The notes below the pieces were generated by a model that worked only from the letters and a program-made list of their open reading frames with translations, ran no database searches and was not told where the DNA came from. The translations under genes were made by a program, and so were the position numbers. Positions 36,512 to 44,958 of a DNA stretch of 64,000 bases are shown piece after piece. Each line of letters begins with the position of its first letter. The first letter of the stretch is position 1. The DNA comes from Pseudomonas putida (GTDB lineage Bacteria > Pseudomonadota > Gammaproteobacteria > Pseudomonadales > Pseudomonadaceae): positions 4,526,001 to 4,590,000 of the forward strand of contig NZ_CP066306.1 of the NCBI RefSeq assembly GCF_016406145.1, written 5' to 3'.

Positions 36512-37435
36512 ATGAGCCTGGCCCTGAGCCCGTTACGCAGGTTTTCCAACCTGCTCTACCGACGCCCCAACTTGTACCTGCTGTTACTGCTGACCCCACC
36601 GCTGACCTGGTTCGGCGCGATCTACCTAGGGTCGCTGCTCAACCTTTTGTGGCAAGGCTTTTACACCTTCGACGACTTCACCATGGCAGTCACCCCGCAA
36701 CTGACCGTGGGCAACTTCGCCGCGCTGTTCAACCCGTCGAACTTCGACATCATCCTGCGCACCTTGACCATGGCCGTGGCAGTCTCGCTGGCCTGCGCCG
36801 TGCTGGCTTTCCCCATCGCCTATTACATGGCGCGCTACACCCGCGGCAAGACCCGGGCGTTCTTCTATATCGCCGTAATGCTGCCGATGTGGGCTAGCTA
36901 CATCGTCAAGACCTACGCATGGACACTGCTGCTGGCCAAGGGTGGTGTGGCTCAGTGGTTCATTCAGCAACTGCACCTGGAGAGCCTGCTGCAGGCCCTC
37001 CTGACCTTGCCCGCGGTGGGCGGCAGCACGCTGTCGACCTCGCATCTTGGGCGCTTCCTGGTGTTCGTGTACATCTGGCTGCCGTTCATGATCCTGCCCG
37101 TGCAGGCGTCCCTGGAGCGCCTGCCGCCTTCACTGCTGCAGGCATCGGCAGACCTCGGCGCGCGGCCGGCGCAGACCTTCATACAGGTGATCCTGCCATT
37201 GTCGATCCCCGGCATCGCTGCCGGTTCGATCTTTACCTTCTCGCTGACCTTGGGCGACTTCATCGTGCCGCAGCTGATCGGCCCACCCGGCTACTTCATC
37301 GGTAGCATGGTCTACGCCCAGCAAGGCGCGATCGGCAACATGCCGATGGCCGCGGCGTTCACCCTGGTGCCGATCGTGCTGATCGCGGTGTACCTGTCCA
37401 TCGTCAAGCGTCTGGGGGCCTTCGATGCACTCTGA
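36512..37435 (+). CDS. ABC transporter permease (PotB/YdcU-like)
   Basis: A 307-residue inner-membrane permease with about six membrane helices, the first at about residues 22-45 ([20 protein letters not shown]). The binding-protein-dependent transport signature contacting the ATPase is visible near residues 207-230 ([20 protein letters not shown] followed by LPLSIPGI). It lies one base after the ATPase gene and overlaps the next permease gene by 11 bases, so the genes are translated together. Confidence 0.93.
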   Translation: MSLALSPLRRFSNLLYRRPNLYLLLLLTPPLTWFGAIYLGSLLNLLWQGFYTFDDFTMAVTPQLTVGNFAALFNPSNFDIILRTLTMAVAVSLACAVLAFPIAYYMARYTRGKTRAFFYIAVMLPMWASYIVKTYAWTLLLAKGGVAQWFIQQLHLESLLQALLTLPAVGGSTLSTSHLGRFLVFVYIWLPFMILPVQASLERLPPSLLQASADLGARPAQTFIQVILPLSIPGIAAGSIFTFSLTLGDFIVPQLIGPPGYFIGSMVYAQQGAIGNMPMAAAFTLVPIVLIAVYLSIVKRLGAFDAL

Positions 37436-38231
37436 AAAAGCCTCCACCGGCCTGCGCCTGGCGGCTTGGGGCGGGTTATTGTTCCTGCACTTTCCGATCC
37501 TCATCATCTTCCTGTACGCCTTCAACACCGAAGATGCGGCGTTCAGCTTCCCGCCCAAGGGCTTCACCCTCAAATGGATCGCCGTGGCATTCGCCCGGCC
37601 GGACGTGCTCGAGGCCATCAAGCTGTCGCTGCAGGTGGCCAGCCTGGCCACGCTCATCGCGCTTGTGCTCGGCACCCTGGCCGCGGCGGCACTGTACCGG
37701 CGCAGCTTCTTCGGCAAGGAGAGCATCTCGCTGATGCTGATCTTGCCGATCGCACTGCCTGGCATCATTACCGGCATAGCCCTGTTGTCGGCGTTCAAGG
37801 CCCTGGGTATCGAGCCTGGGCTGTTCACCATCGTGGTCGGCCACGCCACCTTCTGTGTGGTGATCGTCTACAACAATGTGATTGCCCGCCTGCGGCGCAC
37901 CTCGCAAAGCCTGATCGAAGCCTCTATGGACTTGGGGGCCGATGGTTGGCAGACCTTCTGCTACATCATCCTGCCCAACCTAGGCTCGGCGCTGCTGGCC
38001 GGCGGCATGCTGGCCTTCGCCCTGTCGTTCGACGAGATCATCGTCACCACCTTCACTGCCGGTAACGAGCGTACCTTGCCCATCTGGCTGCTCAACCAAC
38101 TCAGCCGCCCGCGCGAAGTGCCGGTGACCAACGTGGTTGCCATGCTGGTGATGCTGGTGACCATGCTGCCGATCCTCGGCGCCTACTACCTGACCCGCGG
38201 CGGTGAAAGCGTTGCGGGCAGCGGCAAATGA
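37425..38231 (+). CDS. ABC transporter permease (PotC/YdcV-like)
   Basis: A 268-residue second permease of the importer with about six membrane helices (first [20 protein letters not shown]). The EAA-type signature is at about residues 162-185 ([20 protein letters not shown]). It starts inside the end of the preceding permease gene and its stop overlaps a possible upstream ATG of the dehydrogenase gene. It pairs with YdcU-like protein to form the membrane channel of the amine importer. Confidence 0.93.
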   Translation: MHSEKASTGLRLAAWGGLLFLHFPILIIFLYAFNTEDAAFSFPPKGFTLKWIAVAFARPDVLEAIKLSLQVASLATLIALVLGTLAAAALYRRSFFGKESISLMLILPIALPGIITGIALLSAFKALGIEPGLFTIVVGHATFCVVIVYNNVIARLRRTSQSLIEASMDLGADGWQTFCYIILPNLGSALLAGGMLAFALSFDEIIVTTFTAGNERTLPIWLLNQLSRPREVPVTNVVAMLVMLVTMLPILGAYYLTRGGESVAGSGK

Positions 38232-38248
38232 CCCACAAGGAGCCCCCG

Positions 38249-39673
38249 ATGCAAACCAACATGCTGATCAACGGTCGCCTGGTCGCTGGCGATGGCCCGG
38301 CCTGGACCGTGCTCAACCCCGCTGAAGGCAGTGCCTTGGCACAGATCAACGAAGCCACCGAGGCCCAGGTCGATACTGCAGTGCGCGCCGCCGACCTGGC
38401 CTTCGACAGCTGGTCGCAGACCAGCCCCAAGGAGCGCTCGCTGGCCCTGCTGGCGCTGGCTGACACGATTGAGGCGCATGCCGATGAGCTGGCCAGGCTG
38501 GAGTCGCAGAATTGCGGTAAACCGTTCGCAGCGGCCCTGAACGACGAGATGCCGGCCATCGCCGATGTGTTCCGCTATTTTGCCGGCGCCGCCCGCTGCC
38601 TTGGTGGCTTGGCGGCCGGTGAGTACCTGCCCGGGCACACTTCGATGATCCGCCGCGACCCGCTGGGCGTAGTGGCCTCGATCGCACCCTGGAACTACCC
38701 GCTGATGATGCTGGCGTGGAAGATCGCCCCCGCCTTGGCCGCTGGCAATACCGTGGTCATCAAACCGTCCGAGCTGACCCCGCTGACCGCCCTGCGCCTC
38801 GGCGAACTGGCCAAGGACGTACTGCCTGCCGGCGTGCTCAACATCCTCTTCGGCCGCGGCCAGACAGTCGGCAACCCACTGATTACCCATCCCAAGGTGC
38901 GTATGGTCTCGCTGACCGGATCGATCCCCACCGGCGCGCACATCATCGGCGCCACGGCCGACAGCGTAAAGCGCATGCACATGGAGCTGGGCGGCAAGGC
39001 GCCGGTGCTGGTATTCGATGATGCCGACATCGATGCCGCCATCGACGGTATCCGGACCTTCGGTTTCTACAACGCAGGACAGGACTGCACTGCGGCCTGC
39101 CGCCTGTATGTGCAGGCCGGCATCTACGAACGCTTCGTCGAACGCCTCGGCAAAGCCGTGGCCAGCCTAAAAACCGGCCTGCAGGATGCCGAAGACACCG
39201 AACTCGGCCCGCTGATCAGCGCCCAGCACCGTGACAAGGTAGCCGGCCTGGTCGGGCGCGCCATCGCCCAGCCGCACATTCGCCTGGTCACCGGAGGCAA
39301 GGCACTACCGGGGGATGGTTTCTTCTTCGAGCCAACAGTGCTGGCTGATGCGCTGCAGGATGACGAGATCGTGCGCCACGAGGTGTTTGGCCCGGTGGTG
39401 TCGGTGACACGCTTCACTGACGAAGCGCAGGCGCTGGAATGGGCCAACGACTCGGAGTACGGCCTGGCTTCATCGGTGTGGACCCGCGACACCGGCCGCG
39501 CCCACCGCCTGGCGGCCCGGTTGCAGTATGGCTGCACCTGGGTCAATACCCACTTCATGCTGGTCAGCGAAATGCCCCATGGCGGGCAGAAGCATTCGGG
39601 GTATGGGAAGGACATGTCGATGTATGGGCTGGAGGATTACACCTGTGTGCGGCACGTGATGATCAAGCATTGA
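38249..39673 (+). CDS. Gamma-aminobutyraldehyde (betaine-aldehyde-type) dehydrogenase
   Basis: A 474-residue NAD(P)-dependent aldehyde dehydrogenase close to YdcW/PatD, which oxidises 4-aminobutanal from putrescine breakdown to GABA. Conserved parts: [20 protein letters not shown] with the catalytic asparagine, glycine-rich [14 protein letters not shown], glutamate in [15 protein letters not shown], and the catalytic cysteine in [14 protein letters not shown]. The C-terminal [15 protein letters not shown] is typical. AAGGAG lies 6 bases before the ATG at 38249; an ATG at 38228 overlapping the permease stop is the alternative. Its place after the importer suggests uptake and oxidation of a polyamine-derived compound. 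Confidence 0.92.
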   Translation: MQTNMLINGRLVAGDGPAWTVLNPAEGSALAQINEATEAQVDTAVRAADLAFDSWSQTSPKERSLALLALADTIEAHADELARLESQNCGKPFAAALNDEMPAIADVFRYFAGAARCLGGLAAGEYLPGHTSMIRRDPLGVVASIAPWNYPLMMLAWKIAPALAAGNTVVIKPSELTPLTALRLGELAKDVLPAGVLNILFGRGQTVGNPLITHPKVRMVSLTGSIPTGAHIIGATADSVKRMHMELGGKAPVLVFDDADIDAAIDGIRTFGFYNAGQDCTAACRLYVQAGIYERFVERLGKAVASLKTGLQDAEDTELGPLISAQHRDKVAGLVGRAIAQPHIRLVTGGKALPGDGFFFEPTVLADALQDDEIVRHEVFGPVVSVTRFTDEAQALEWANDSEYGLASSVWTRDTGRAHRLAARLQYGCTWVNTHFMLVSEMPHGGQKHSGYGKDMSMYGLEDYTCVRHVMIKH

Positions 39674-39687
39674 GCGTGATGTGAAGC

Positions 39688-39727
39688 TACCGGCCTCTCC
39701 TGAGACAAGTCAGCAAGGAGGCCGGTA
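39688..39727 (+). terminator. Hairpin after the dehydrogenase gene
   Basis: TACCGGCCTC (39688-39697) pairs with GAGGCCGGTA (39718-39727) across a 20-base loop, 14 bases after the stop codon. No T-run follows, so it may stabilise the 3' end rather than terminate alone. Confidence 0.45.
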
Positions 39728-39821
39728 CAAAGTGGCGATCGTCCTCGCATGAATACCTAGGACCTTTCCTTCAAGCACGGTCCCCTATCTCCTACAGTCC
39801 GGCTGTTGTGAAAAAAACGAC

Positions 39822-39842
39822 TGGTATCATAGTCTGATACCA
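39822..39842 (+). promoter_or_regulatory. hicAB operator, perfect inverted repeat over the hicA start
   Basis: TGGTATCA (39822-39829) and TGATACCA (39835-39842) are perfect 8-bp arms with a 5-base spacer. The last base of the right arm is the A of the hicA ATG. A TATCAT sequence that could serve as a -10 element lies inside the left arm. This is the expected place for autorepression by HicB. Confidence 0.8.
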
Positions 39843-40096
39843 TGAATAATCATCAAAGATCGGCCCTTGAAGCCATTTTCAGGAAACCAGTGCCCAAGAC
39901 CTTGGAATGGGTCCGGCTGGAGTCACTGTTGAGATCAGCTGGCACAAATGTCATCGAAGGTCGAGGTTCGCGAGTTCGCTTTGAGCTCAATGGGGCCGTT
40001 GCCACCTTCCATCGGCCTCACCCGGACAAACATGCCAAAACCTATCAATTGCGCGACGCCCGCCAGTTCCTTGAGCAGGCCGGAGTAACACCATGA
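39842..40096 (+). CDS. hicA: HicA-family toxin (type II toxin-antitoxin)
   Basis: An 84-residue HicA-like mRNA interferase with a small dsRNA-binding-type fold. Key parts are KTLEWVRLESLLRSAGTNVI, the glycine/arginine loop EGRGSRVRFELNG, and the histidine-bearing FHRPHPDKHAKTYQLRD that contains the catalytic histidine region of this subgroup. No Shine-Dalgarno sequence precedes the ATG, and the operator palindrome reaches into the start codon, so the mRNA may be nearly leaderless. Its stop overlaps the antitoxin start by four bases (ATGA). Toxin before antitoxin is the usual hicAB order. Confidence 0.9.
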   Translation: MNNHQRSALEAIFRKPVPKTLEWVRLESLLRSAGTNVIEGRGSRVRFELNGAVATFHRPHPDKHAKTYQLRDARQFLEQAGVTP

Positions 40097-40425
40097 ATGT
40101 CATGACCTACCGCGGCTATGCCGCAAGAATCGAATACAGTGACGAGGACCAGTTGCTGATTGGACACGTTGCGGGCATACGTGACGTGATTGGTTTTCAC
40201 GGCGAATCGATCAGTGAATTGCGACAAGCATTCGAGGAGGCCGTTGATGACTATCTCGAAACCTGTAAACGCCTTGGCCGTGAGCCGCAAAAGACCTATT
40301 CAGGGAAGCTGAGTCTGCGCCTTGAGCCCACCCTTCACGCCAGCGTGGCCGCAAAGGCCGAGCTGGCGGAAAAAAGCATCAATCAGTGGGTCAGCGATAT
40401 TCTGAGCAAGGCCGCTTACAGCTGA
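40093..40425 (+). CDS. hicB: HicB-family antitoxin
   Basis: A 110-residue antitoxin. The N-terminal degenerate RNase H-like domain (MTYRGYAARIEYSDEDQLLI, VIGFHGESISELRQAFEEAV) binds HicA. The C-terminal ribbon-helix-helix-like segment (GKLSLRLEPTLHASVAAKAE, SINQWVSDIL) should bind DNA, probably the palindrome at 39822-39842. It overlaps hicA by four bases, which couples translation and keeps antitoxin supply tied to toxin. It converges on the Old Yellow Enzyme gene, with a 9-base gap. Confidence 0.92.
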   Translation: MNVMTYRGYAARIEYSDEDQLLIGHVAGIRDVIGFHGESISELRQAFEEAVDDYLETCKRLGREPQKTYSGKLSLRLEPTLHASVAAKAELAEKSINQWVSDILSKAAYS

Positions 40426-40434
40426 GGTGGTCAA

Positions 40435-41541
40435 TCAGTCCCGCAGATCCGACTCATGTATCGGATTCGCCCGGCTGGTAGCCCGTTGATACTGCGCCGG
40501 CCACGTAGCCCTGTTACCGCCCAGGTCATCATCGGCATGCAACGGCCAGTAAGGGTCGCGCAGCAGCTCGCGGGCGAGGAAGATCAGGTCGGCCTGCCCG
40601 GTGCGCAGGATGTGTTCAGCCTGGGCCGGTTCGGTGATCATGCCCACCGTACCGGTGGCGATTTCCGATTCCTTGCGTACACGCTCGGCGAAGCGGGTCT
40701 GGTAGCCGGGGCCGGTGGGGATTTCGGCATTCATCGAAGTACCGCCGGAGGACACATCGATCAAGTCGACTCCGAGCGCTCGCAGGCGACGGGCCAGTTC
40801 TACTGTTTCGTCGGGGTTCCAGCCGTCTTCCACCCAGTCGGTCGCCGACACGCGAACGAACAGCGGCAGTTCCTTCGGCCAAACCTTACGCACCGCCTCG
40901 GTCACCTGCAGCGTAAGGCGGATGCGGTTTTCGAAACAGCTGCCATATTCGTCACGGCGCTGATTGCTTAGCGGCGAGAGGAACTGATGCAGCAGGTAGC
41001 CATGGGCGGCGTGGATCTCGACTACCTTGAAGCCCGCTTGCAATGCCCGTTCGGTGGCTTTGACAAACTCGGCTACAACATCCTGGATCTCGTCTTTGCT
41101 CAACTCACGCGGTGCCGTGTGTTCAGGGTCGAAGGCAATTTTCGACGGCCCCACCGGCTGCCAGCCTCCTTCCTCGATCTTGACGCTGCCATGCTTGCCC
41201 AGCCAGGGGCGATGGGTGCTGGCCTTGCGCCCGGCGTGGGCCAGCTGGATGCCCGGCACGGCGCCCTGCGCGGTGATGAAGCGGGTGATGCGTTGCAGTG
41301 GGGCGACCTGTTCATCGTTCCACAGACCAAGGTCCTCGGCAGTGATCCGGCCATCGGCGGTCACAGCGACCGCTTCGGTGATGACCAGCCCGGCACCACC
41401 GACGGCGCGGCTACCCAAATGGACAAGGTGCCAGTCGTTGGCCAGGCCATCGACAGCGGAATACTGGCACATCGGCGAGACAGCGATGCGGTTGGGCAAC
41501 GTCAGCTGACGCAGGGTGTAAGGCTCGAGCAGCAGGCTCAT
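40435..41541 (-). CDS. Old Yellow Enzyme-family NADH:flavin oxidoreductase (YqjM/XenA-like)
   Basis: A 368-residue FMN-dependent ene-reductase. The start (LLEPYTLRQLTLPNRIAVSP, MCQYSAVDGLANDWHLVHLG) with the MCQYS cysteine is typical of the YqjM/XenA class. Further motifs are GIQLAHAGRKASTHRPW, VEIHAAHGYLLHQFLSPLSN with the substrate-binding histidines, and a C-terminal ADLIFLARELLRDPYWPLHA FMN phosphate site. It probably reduces activated alkenes, quinones or nitro compounds; the natural substrate is unknown. The ATG at 41541 (MSLLLEPYTL) was chosen over an unsupported 18-codon extension. Confidence 0.93.
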   Translation of the reverse strand: MSLLLEPYTLRQLTLPNRIAVSPMCQYSAVDGLANDWHLVHLGSRAVGGAGLVITEAVAVTADGRITAEDLGLWNDEQVAPLQRITRFITAQGAVPGIQLAHAGRKASTHRPWLGKHGSVKIEEGGWQPVGPSKIAFDPEHTAPRELSKDEIQDVVAEFVKATERALQAGFKVVEIHAAHGYLLHQFLSPLSNQRRDEYGSCFENRIRLTLQVTEAVRKVWPKELPLFVRVSATDWVEDGWNPDETVELARRLRALGVDLIDVSSGGTSMNAEIPTGPGYQTRFAERVRKESEIATGTVGMITEPAQAEHILRTGQADLIFLARELLRDPYWPLHADDDLGGNRATWPAQYQRATSRANPIHESDLRD

Positions 41542-41800
41542 GAGGGCACCTCCCAAGGACTCCAATGGTGATCCGGCCCGGGCATTCAAGTGCACATCCC
41601 TGGCCCGGTGCCGGTCATTAATCAGACTAGACCAGATTGGTGGGGGGGAAGGTTCCCTGAGATTGCTGACTGCTCCGACGCGCGCATCAGATGTTTCCTA
41701 CACATATGAGCTAGCGATACCTAGATCAGGAAAATATCCTACGAATCTTGTCGACTCGCGGCTGATTGTCCCTGGAAACCCCACCCTTTAGGCTTTTCGT
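41542..41800. other. Gene-free stretch upstream of the Old Yellow Enzyme gene
   Basis: This stretch should contain the promoter of the minus-strand oxidoreductase gene and is more A/T-rich than the coding DNA around it. A weak plus-strand frame at 41540-41791 has no ribosome-binding site or protein-like features. I see no other defined element here; the structured leader begins at about 41825. Confidence 0.5.
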
Positions 41801-41824
41801 GTCGCTGATGTTTGGCGTCCGGGA

Positions 41825-41993
41825 GTGGAATCCTGTCAATTACTGAGTTGCTGTCGTCATGGCAGTTGTGCGCGGGAGGCCGCAAAGCCTACCGGGTTTA
41901 CTCGTAGCCTGGATTCCACACCGCGTACAACTGCCACCCATCCGTGTGGAATCGGACAGGTCGGTCAATCAGTAACCTTACGAGTCGTTCACT
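41825..41993 (+). promoter_or_regulatory. Highly structured leader upstream of the DUF6124 gene (candidate cis-regulatory RNA)
   Basis: Complementary segments read from the sequence: A 41825-41833 with A' 41911-41919 (9 bp perfect); B 41861-41875 with B' 41921-41935 (15 bp, one G-U); D 41840-41846 with D' 41969-41975 (7 bp); A'' 41912-41921 with C 41944-41953 (10 bp perfect); E 41900-41906 with E' 41979-41985 (7 bp). A small AGGC/GCCT hairpin lies at 41877-41890. B-B' nests within D-D'. A''-C nests within E-E', which covers the weak GAG ribosome-binding site at 41982-41984. The two folds cannot coexist, a design typical of riboswitches or attenuators. A role in DNA rather than RNA is not excluded. 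Confidence 0.6.
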
Positions 41994-42275
41994 ATGAAAA
42001 AACTAGTCCCCGATCCGCCCCACCATTTCGACCTTCCCTCCGACAAGACCCTGACCAACGCCGTGAGCGATGGCATCGTGCCAATCGATCACGTGTTGAT
42101 GAACGTCACCCACTACCTGATGCTCGCTTACAACCATTGCCATCGAGTCCTCGATGCCGTCGAAGATGACAGCTCCCGGGAATCGCTTGTGAATGGGCTG
42201 CGTGCCCTGCAGATTGCCTGGGGCCAAGCAGATGCGCTGTCATTGGCCTTGGAGCGTACTACTACCCTGCATTGA
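41994..42275 (+). CDS. DUF6124 (DUF3077-related) family small protein
   Basis: A 93-residue protein starting MKKLVPDPPHHFDLPSDKTL. The N-terminal PDPP segment and the helical middle (DHVLMNVTHYLMLAYNHCHR, GLRALQIAWGQADALSLALE) fit the DUF6124 family, formerly grouped with DUF3077, which is widespread and multi-copy in Pseudomonas; function unknown. Only a weak GAG ribosome-binding site precedes the ATG, and it can be paired in the upstream leader. It is followed by a REP pair and a broken DUF3077 gene. Confidence 0.8.
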   Translation: MKKLVPDPPHHFDLPSDKTLTNAVSDGIVPIDHVLMNVTHYLMLAYNHCHRVLDAVEDDSSRESLVNGLRALQIAWGQADALSLALERTTTLH

Positions 42276-42286
42276 GGTTGGATTCA

Positions 42287-42384
42287 CTGGCCTCTTCGCG
42301 GGTAAACCTGCGGCCACAGGCGCATCACAGACCTCAAAACTTGCAGATGACCTGTGGGAGCTGGCTTGCCCACAAAGAGGCCAG
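42287..42384. repeat. Inverted pair of P. putida REP sequences
   Basis: REP copy 1 at 42287-42320 begins CTGGCCTCTTCGCGGGTAAA. Copy 2 at 42351-42384 is in opposite orientation and, reverse-complemented, begins CTGGCCTCTTTGTGGGCAAG; both end CCACAGG. A 30-base spacer separates them. Such pairs (BIMEs) are dispersed in P. putida genomes and are mobilised by REP-associated tyrosine transposases; no such gene is in this window. Confidence 0.85.
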
Positions 42385-42418
42385 AACAGGCAATCGAGAA
42401 ACTTCAGGAGGGAATTCG

Positions 42419-42556
42419 ATGACCACAGACGGCACCCACTTTACTGTCGGGAAGACCACCTTCTTTCAGGGTGAACACCAGACTCACCCACTGTTCCGCA
42501 TCGAGCCAGGGAAATCGAGCGCCGCCCCCCGCAAAGACCAAGTCAGGCAATTGTAG
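42419..42556 (+). pseudogene. Truncated DUF3077-family gene
   Basis: A good ribosome-binding site (AGGAGGG) precedes an ATG at 42419 whose product begins FTVGKTTFFQGEHQTHPLFR, the characteristic N-terminus of DUF3077 proteins (usually about 90-100 residues). It stops after only 45 codons at TAG 42554-42556. The last codons read QVRQL then stop then TGC, where intact relatives have, as I recall, Q-x-x-LL(G)C, so a nonsense change is likely. The recJ 3' end begins 5 bases later, so the remaining C-terminal part has been lost. Confidence 0.7.
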
Positions 42557-42561
42557 TGCTT

Positions 42562-44271
42562 TCAGCGCGGCTCCATATGCGCAATCATCAACTGCACACT
42601 TTCATTACCTCGAAACTCGTTAACATCCAGCTTGTAGGCAAGCTCCACCCAACGCACGGTCGGGTTCGGCCAAACCTCGCGGTCGATGCCGAAGGCAATG
42701 CCATCCAGGCGTACCGAACCACATTCGCTCTTGAGCACCACTTTAAGGTGGCGCTCGCCGACCACACGCTGCTCCACCAACTGGAACACACCATGGAACA
42801 ACGGTTCGGGGAAGTGCTGCCCCCAGGGCCCGGCGTGGCGCAAGGCCTTGGCCAGGTCAAGGTGGAACTCCTCCACCGCCAGGCTTCCATCCGACAGCAG
42901 GCGCCCGGTGAGGTCTTCTTCACGCAGCTGGCGCCGCACTTCTTCGTCGAACGCCTCGGCAAACGCGGGGAAATTGCCTTCAGGTAGCGACAGGCCCGCG
43001 GCCATGGCATGGCCGCCAAACTTGCTGATCAACTGCGGATGGCGCGCTGCCACTGCATCCAGCGCATCACGGATGTGAAAGCCCGGTACCGACCGCGCCG
43101 AGCCCTTGAGCATGCCCTCACCGGCATCGGCGAAGGCGATGGTCGGGCGGTGGTAACGCTCCTTCAGGCGCGAGGCGAGAATACCGATCACGCCCTGGTG
43201 CCATTCGGCATCGAACAGGCATAGGCCGTAAGGCATGGACTCGACCGGCAAATCCTTGAGCTGGGCCAAGGCTTCGCGCTGCATGCCCTGCTCGATCGAC
43301 TTGCGGTCCTGGTTCAGGCCGTCGAGCTGCTGTGCCATGTCCAGGGCCAGCGCCTCGTCCTCGCACAACAGGCACTCGATACCCAGGCTCATGTCGTCCA
43401 GGCGCCCGGCGGCATTGAGCCGCGGGCCTAGAATGAAACCCAGGTCAGTGGAGGTGATGCGCCGGTGATCGCGACGTGCCACCTCCAGAATCGCCTTCAG
43501 CCCCGGCCGCGCCCTGCCGGCACGGATGCGCTCCAGGCCCTGATGCACGAGGATGCGGTTATTGGCATCCAGCGGTACCACGTCGGCTACGCTGCCCAGC
43601 GCGACCAGGTCGAGCAGTTCGCCGATGTTCGGTTGTGCCTGGGTTTCATATCGCCCCAGGCTACGCAGGCGTGCGCGCAAGGCCATCAGCACGTAGAAGA
43701 TCACCCCGACACCGGCCAACGACTTGCTCGGGAAGTCGCAACCTGGTTGGTTCGGGTTGACGATGGCGTCGGCAACCGGCAATTGCTGGCCCGGCAGGTG
43801 GTGGTCGGTGACCAGCACTTTGAGCCCGGCCGCTTTGGCTGCCGCCACACCCTCGACACTGGAAATGCCGTTGTCGACCGTGATCAGCAATTGCGGCTGG
43901 CGCTGCAGCGCCACCTCGACGATCTCCGGGGTCAGGCCATAGCCATATTCGAAACGGTTGGGCACCAGGTAGTCGACATGGGCCGCACCCAGCAGGCGCA
44001 GGCCGAGCACGCCGACAGTACTGGCGGTGGCGCCGTCGGCATCGAAGTCGCCGACGATGATGATGCGCTGGCGCTGGTCGAGCGCTTCGACCAGCAAGTC
44101 TACAGCGGCATCGATGCCCTTGAGCTGCTGGTACGGCAACAGCCGCGCCAGGCTCTTGTCCAGCTCGGCCTCGGACTGCACGCCGCGGGCGGCATACAAG
44201 CGGGTCAGCAAGGGTGGCAGGTTACCGAGAAACGGCAGGGTCGGCGGCAGCGGGCGGGGTTCGATACGCAT
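42562..44271 (-). CDS. recJ: Single-stranded-DNA-specific exonuclease RecJ
   Basis: A 569-residue 5'-3' ssDNA exonuclease used in recombination and mismatch repair. DHH-family motifs are intact: metal-binding aspartates in VGDFDADGATASTV, the DHH in LVTDHHLPGQQ, and the DHHA1 region with FGGHAMAAGLSLPEG. The C-terminal OB-like domain includes LKVVLKSECGSVRLDGIAFG. Length fits E. coli RecJ (577). It lies 12 bases downstream of yaeQ on the same strand. A very long antisense frame covers it but is a shadow. Confidence 0.96.
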   Translation of the reverse strand: MRIEPRPLPPTLPFLGNLPPLLTRLYAARGVQSEAELDKSLARLLPYQQLKGIDAAVDLLVEALDQRQRIIIVGDFDADGATASTVGVLGLRLLGAAHVDYLVPNRFEYGYGLTPEIVEVALQRQPQLLITVDNGISSVEGVAAAKAAGLKVLVTDHHLPGQQLPVADAIVNPNQPGCDFPSKSLAGVGVIFYVLMALRARLRSLGRYETQAQPNIGELLDLVALGSVADVVPLDANNRILVHQGLERIRAGRARPGLKAILEVARRDHRRITSTDLGFILGPRLNAAGRLDDMSLGIECLLCEDEALALDMAQQLDGLNQDRKSIEQGMQREALAQLKDLPVESMPYGLCLFDAEWHQGVIGILASRLKERYHRPTIAFADAGEGMLKGSARSVPGFHIRDALDAVAARHPQLISKFGGHAMAAGLSLPEGNFPAFAEAFDEEVRRQLREEDLTGRLLSDGSLAVEEFHLDLAKALRHAGPWGQHFPEPLFHGVFQLVEQRVVGERHLKVVLKSECGSVRLDGIAFGIDREVWPNPTVRWVELAYKLDVNEFRGNESVQLMIAHMEPR

Positions 44272-44283
44272 GGGTCGGTTGGC

Positions 44284-44826
44284 TCAGCCACGCTCACCGA
44301 GCAGCCACTGCAGCTGCACTTCGTGCTGGCCACGGTCATCAGTGACGAACACTGTGCCTTCACTGATCATCACGTCCCACTTGATGCTGCGCGGCATGTC
44401 CGTGGCAAGCACCTCGAGCACCTCTTGCGGCACAGCGGCGATGTTCAGGTTCTTCAGGTTCTTGACCGCGCCAACCACCTTGGTCTCCCATACACGCAGG
44501 CTGCCATAGGCCAGCAGGCTGGTGCGCTCGGTACGGCGCGAACACCAAGTCAGGCGATCAGCGTCCGGCTGGCCCACTTCGATCCAGTGCAGTACGCGGT
44601 CGTCCAGGCTCTTTTCCCACAGGGCAGGCTCGTCGACATCCGACAGGCCGCGGCCGAACGACAGATTCTCGTTGTACCAGAGTGCGTAGGCCAACAGCCG
44701 CACGGCCATGCGCTCCTCGGTTTCCGAAGGATGACGGGCGATGGTCTGCTTGACGCTTTCGTACACGCCGCGATCGAGATCGGTCAGATTCAATTCGAAT
44801 TTGTAGGTGGTGGACGGCTGGGCCAT
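44284..44826 (-). CDS. YaeQ family protein
   Basis: A 180-residue YaeQ protein, a PD-(D/E)XK nuclease-like fold of unknown cellular role. Hallmarks are the start TTYKFELNLTDLDRGVYESV, PSETEERMAVRLLAYALWYN, WHIEVGQP-type segment here VLHWIEVGQPDADRL, and the C-terminal VFVTDDRGQHEVQLQWL. The true start is the ATG at 44826 (MAQPSTTYKF), 11 codons into the longer frame. It is upstream of recJ and divergent from the CoA transferase gene. Confidence 0.9.
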   Translation of the reverse strand: MAQPSTTYKFELNLTDLDRGVYESVKQTIARHPSETEERMAVRLLAYALWYNENLSFGRGLSDVDEPALWEKSLDDRVLHWIEVGQPDADRLTWCSRRTERTSLLAYGSLRVWETKVVGAVKNLKNLNIAAVPQEVLEVLATDMPRSIKWDVMISEGTVFVTDDRGQHEVQLQWLLGERG

Positions 44827-44958
44827 GGTCGAAGGGCTACTTGCGCAAAGAAAAGTCACACAGTCTACCCGATCCTGATCTTCGTTGCGCCGCAGCAGTA
44901 TCTGCCGCTACCGACCTATGATAAAACCACGGCTCTGCCCAATTGCCACGGATGCCCC

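Noticed and set aside
41540..41791. An 83-codon plus-strand frame upstream of the DUF6124 leader
   Set aside because: It starts inside the oxidoreductase gene, lacks a ribosome-binding site and shows no conserved pattern.
41825..41993. Reading the inverted repeats before the DUF6124 gene as an integron attC site
   Set aside because: The segments lack the paired core sites expected of attC, and no integron integrase or cassette array is nearby; a cis-regulatory RNA fits the position before a start codon better.
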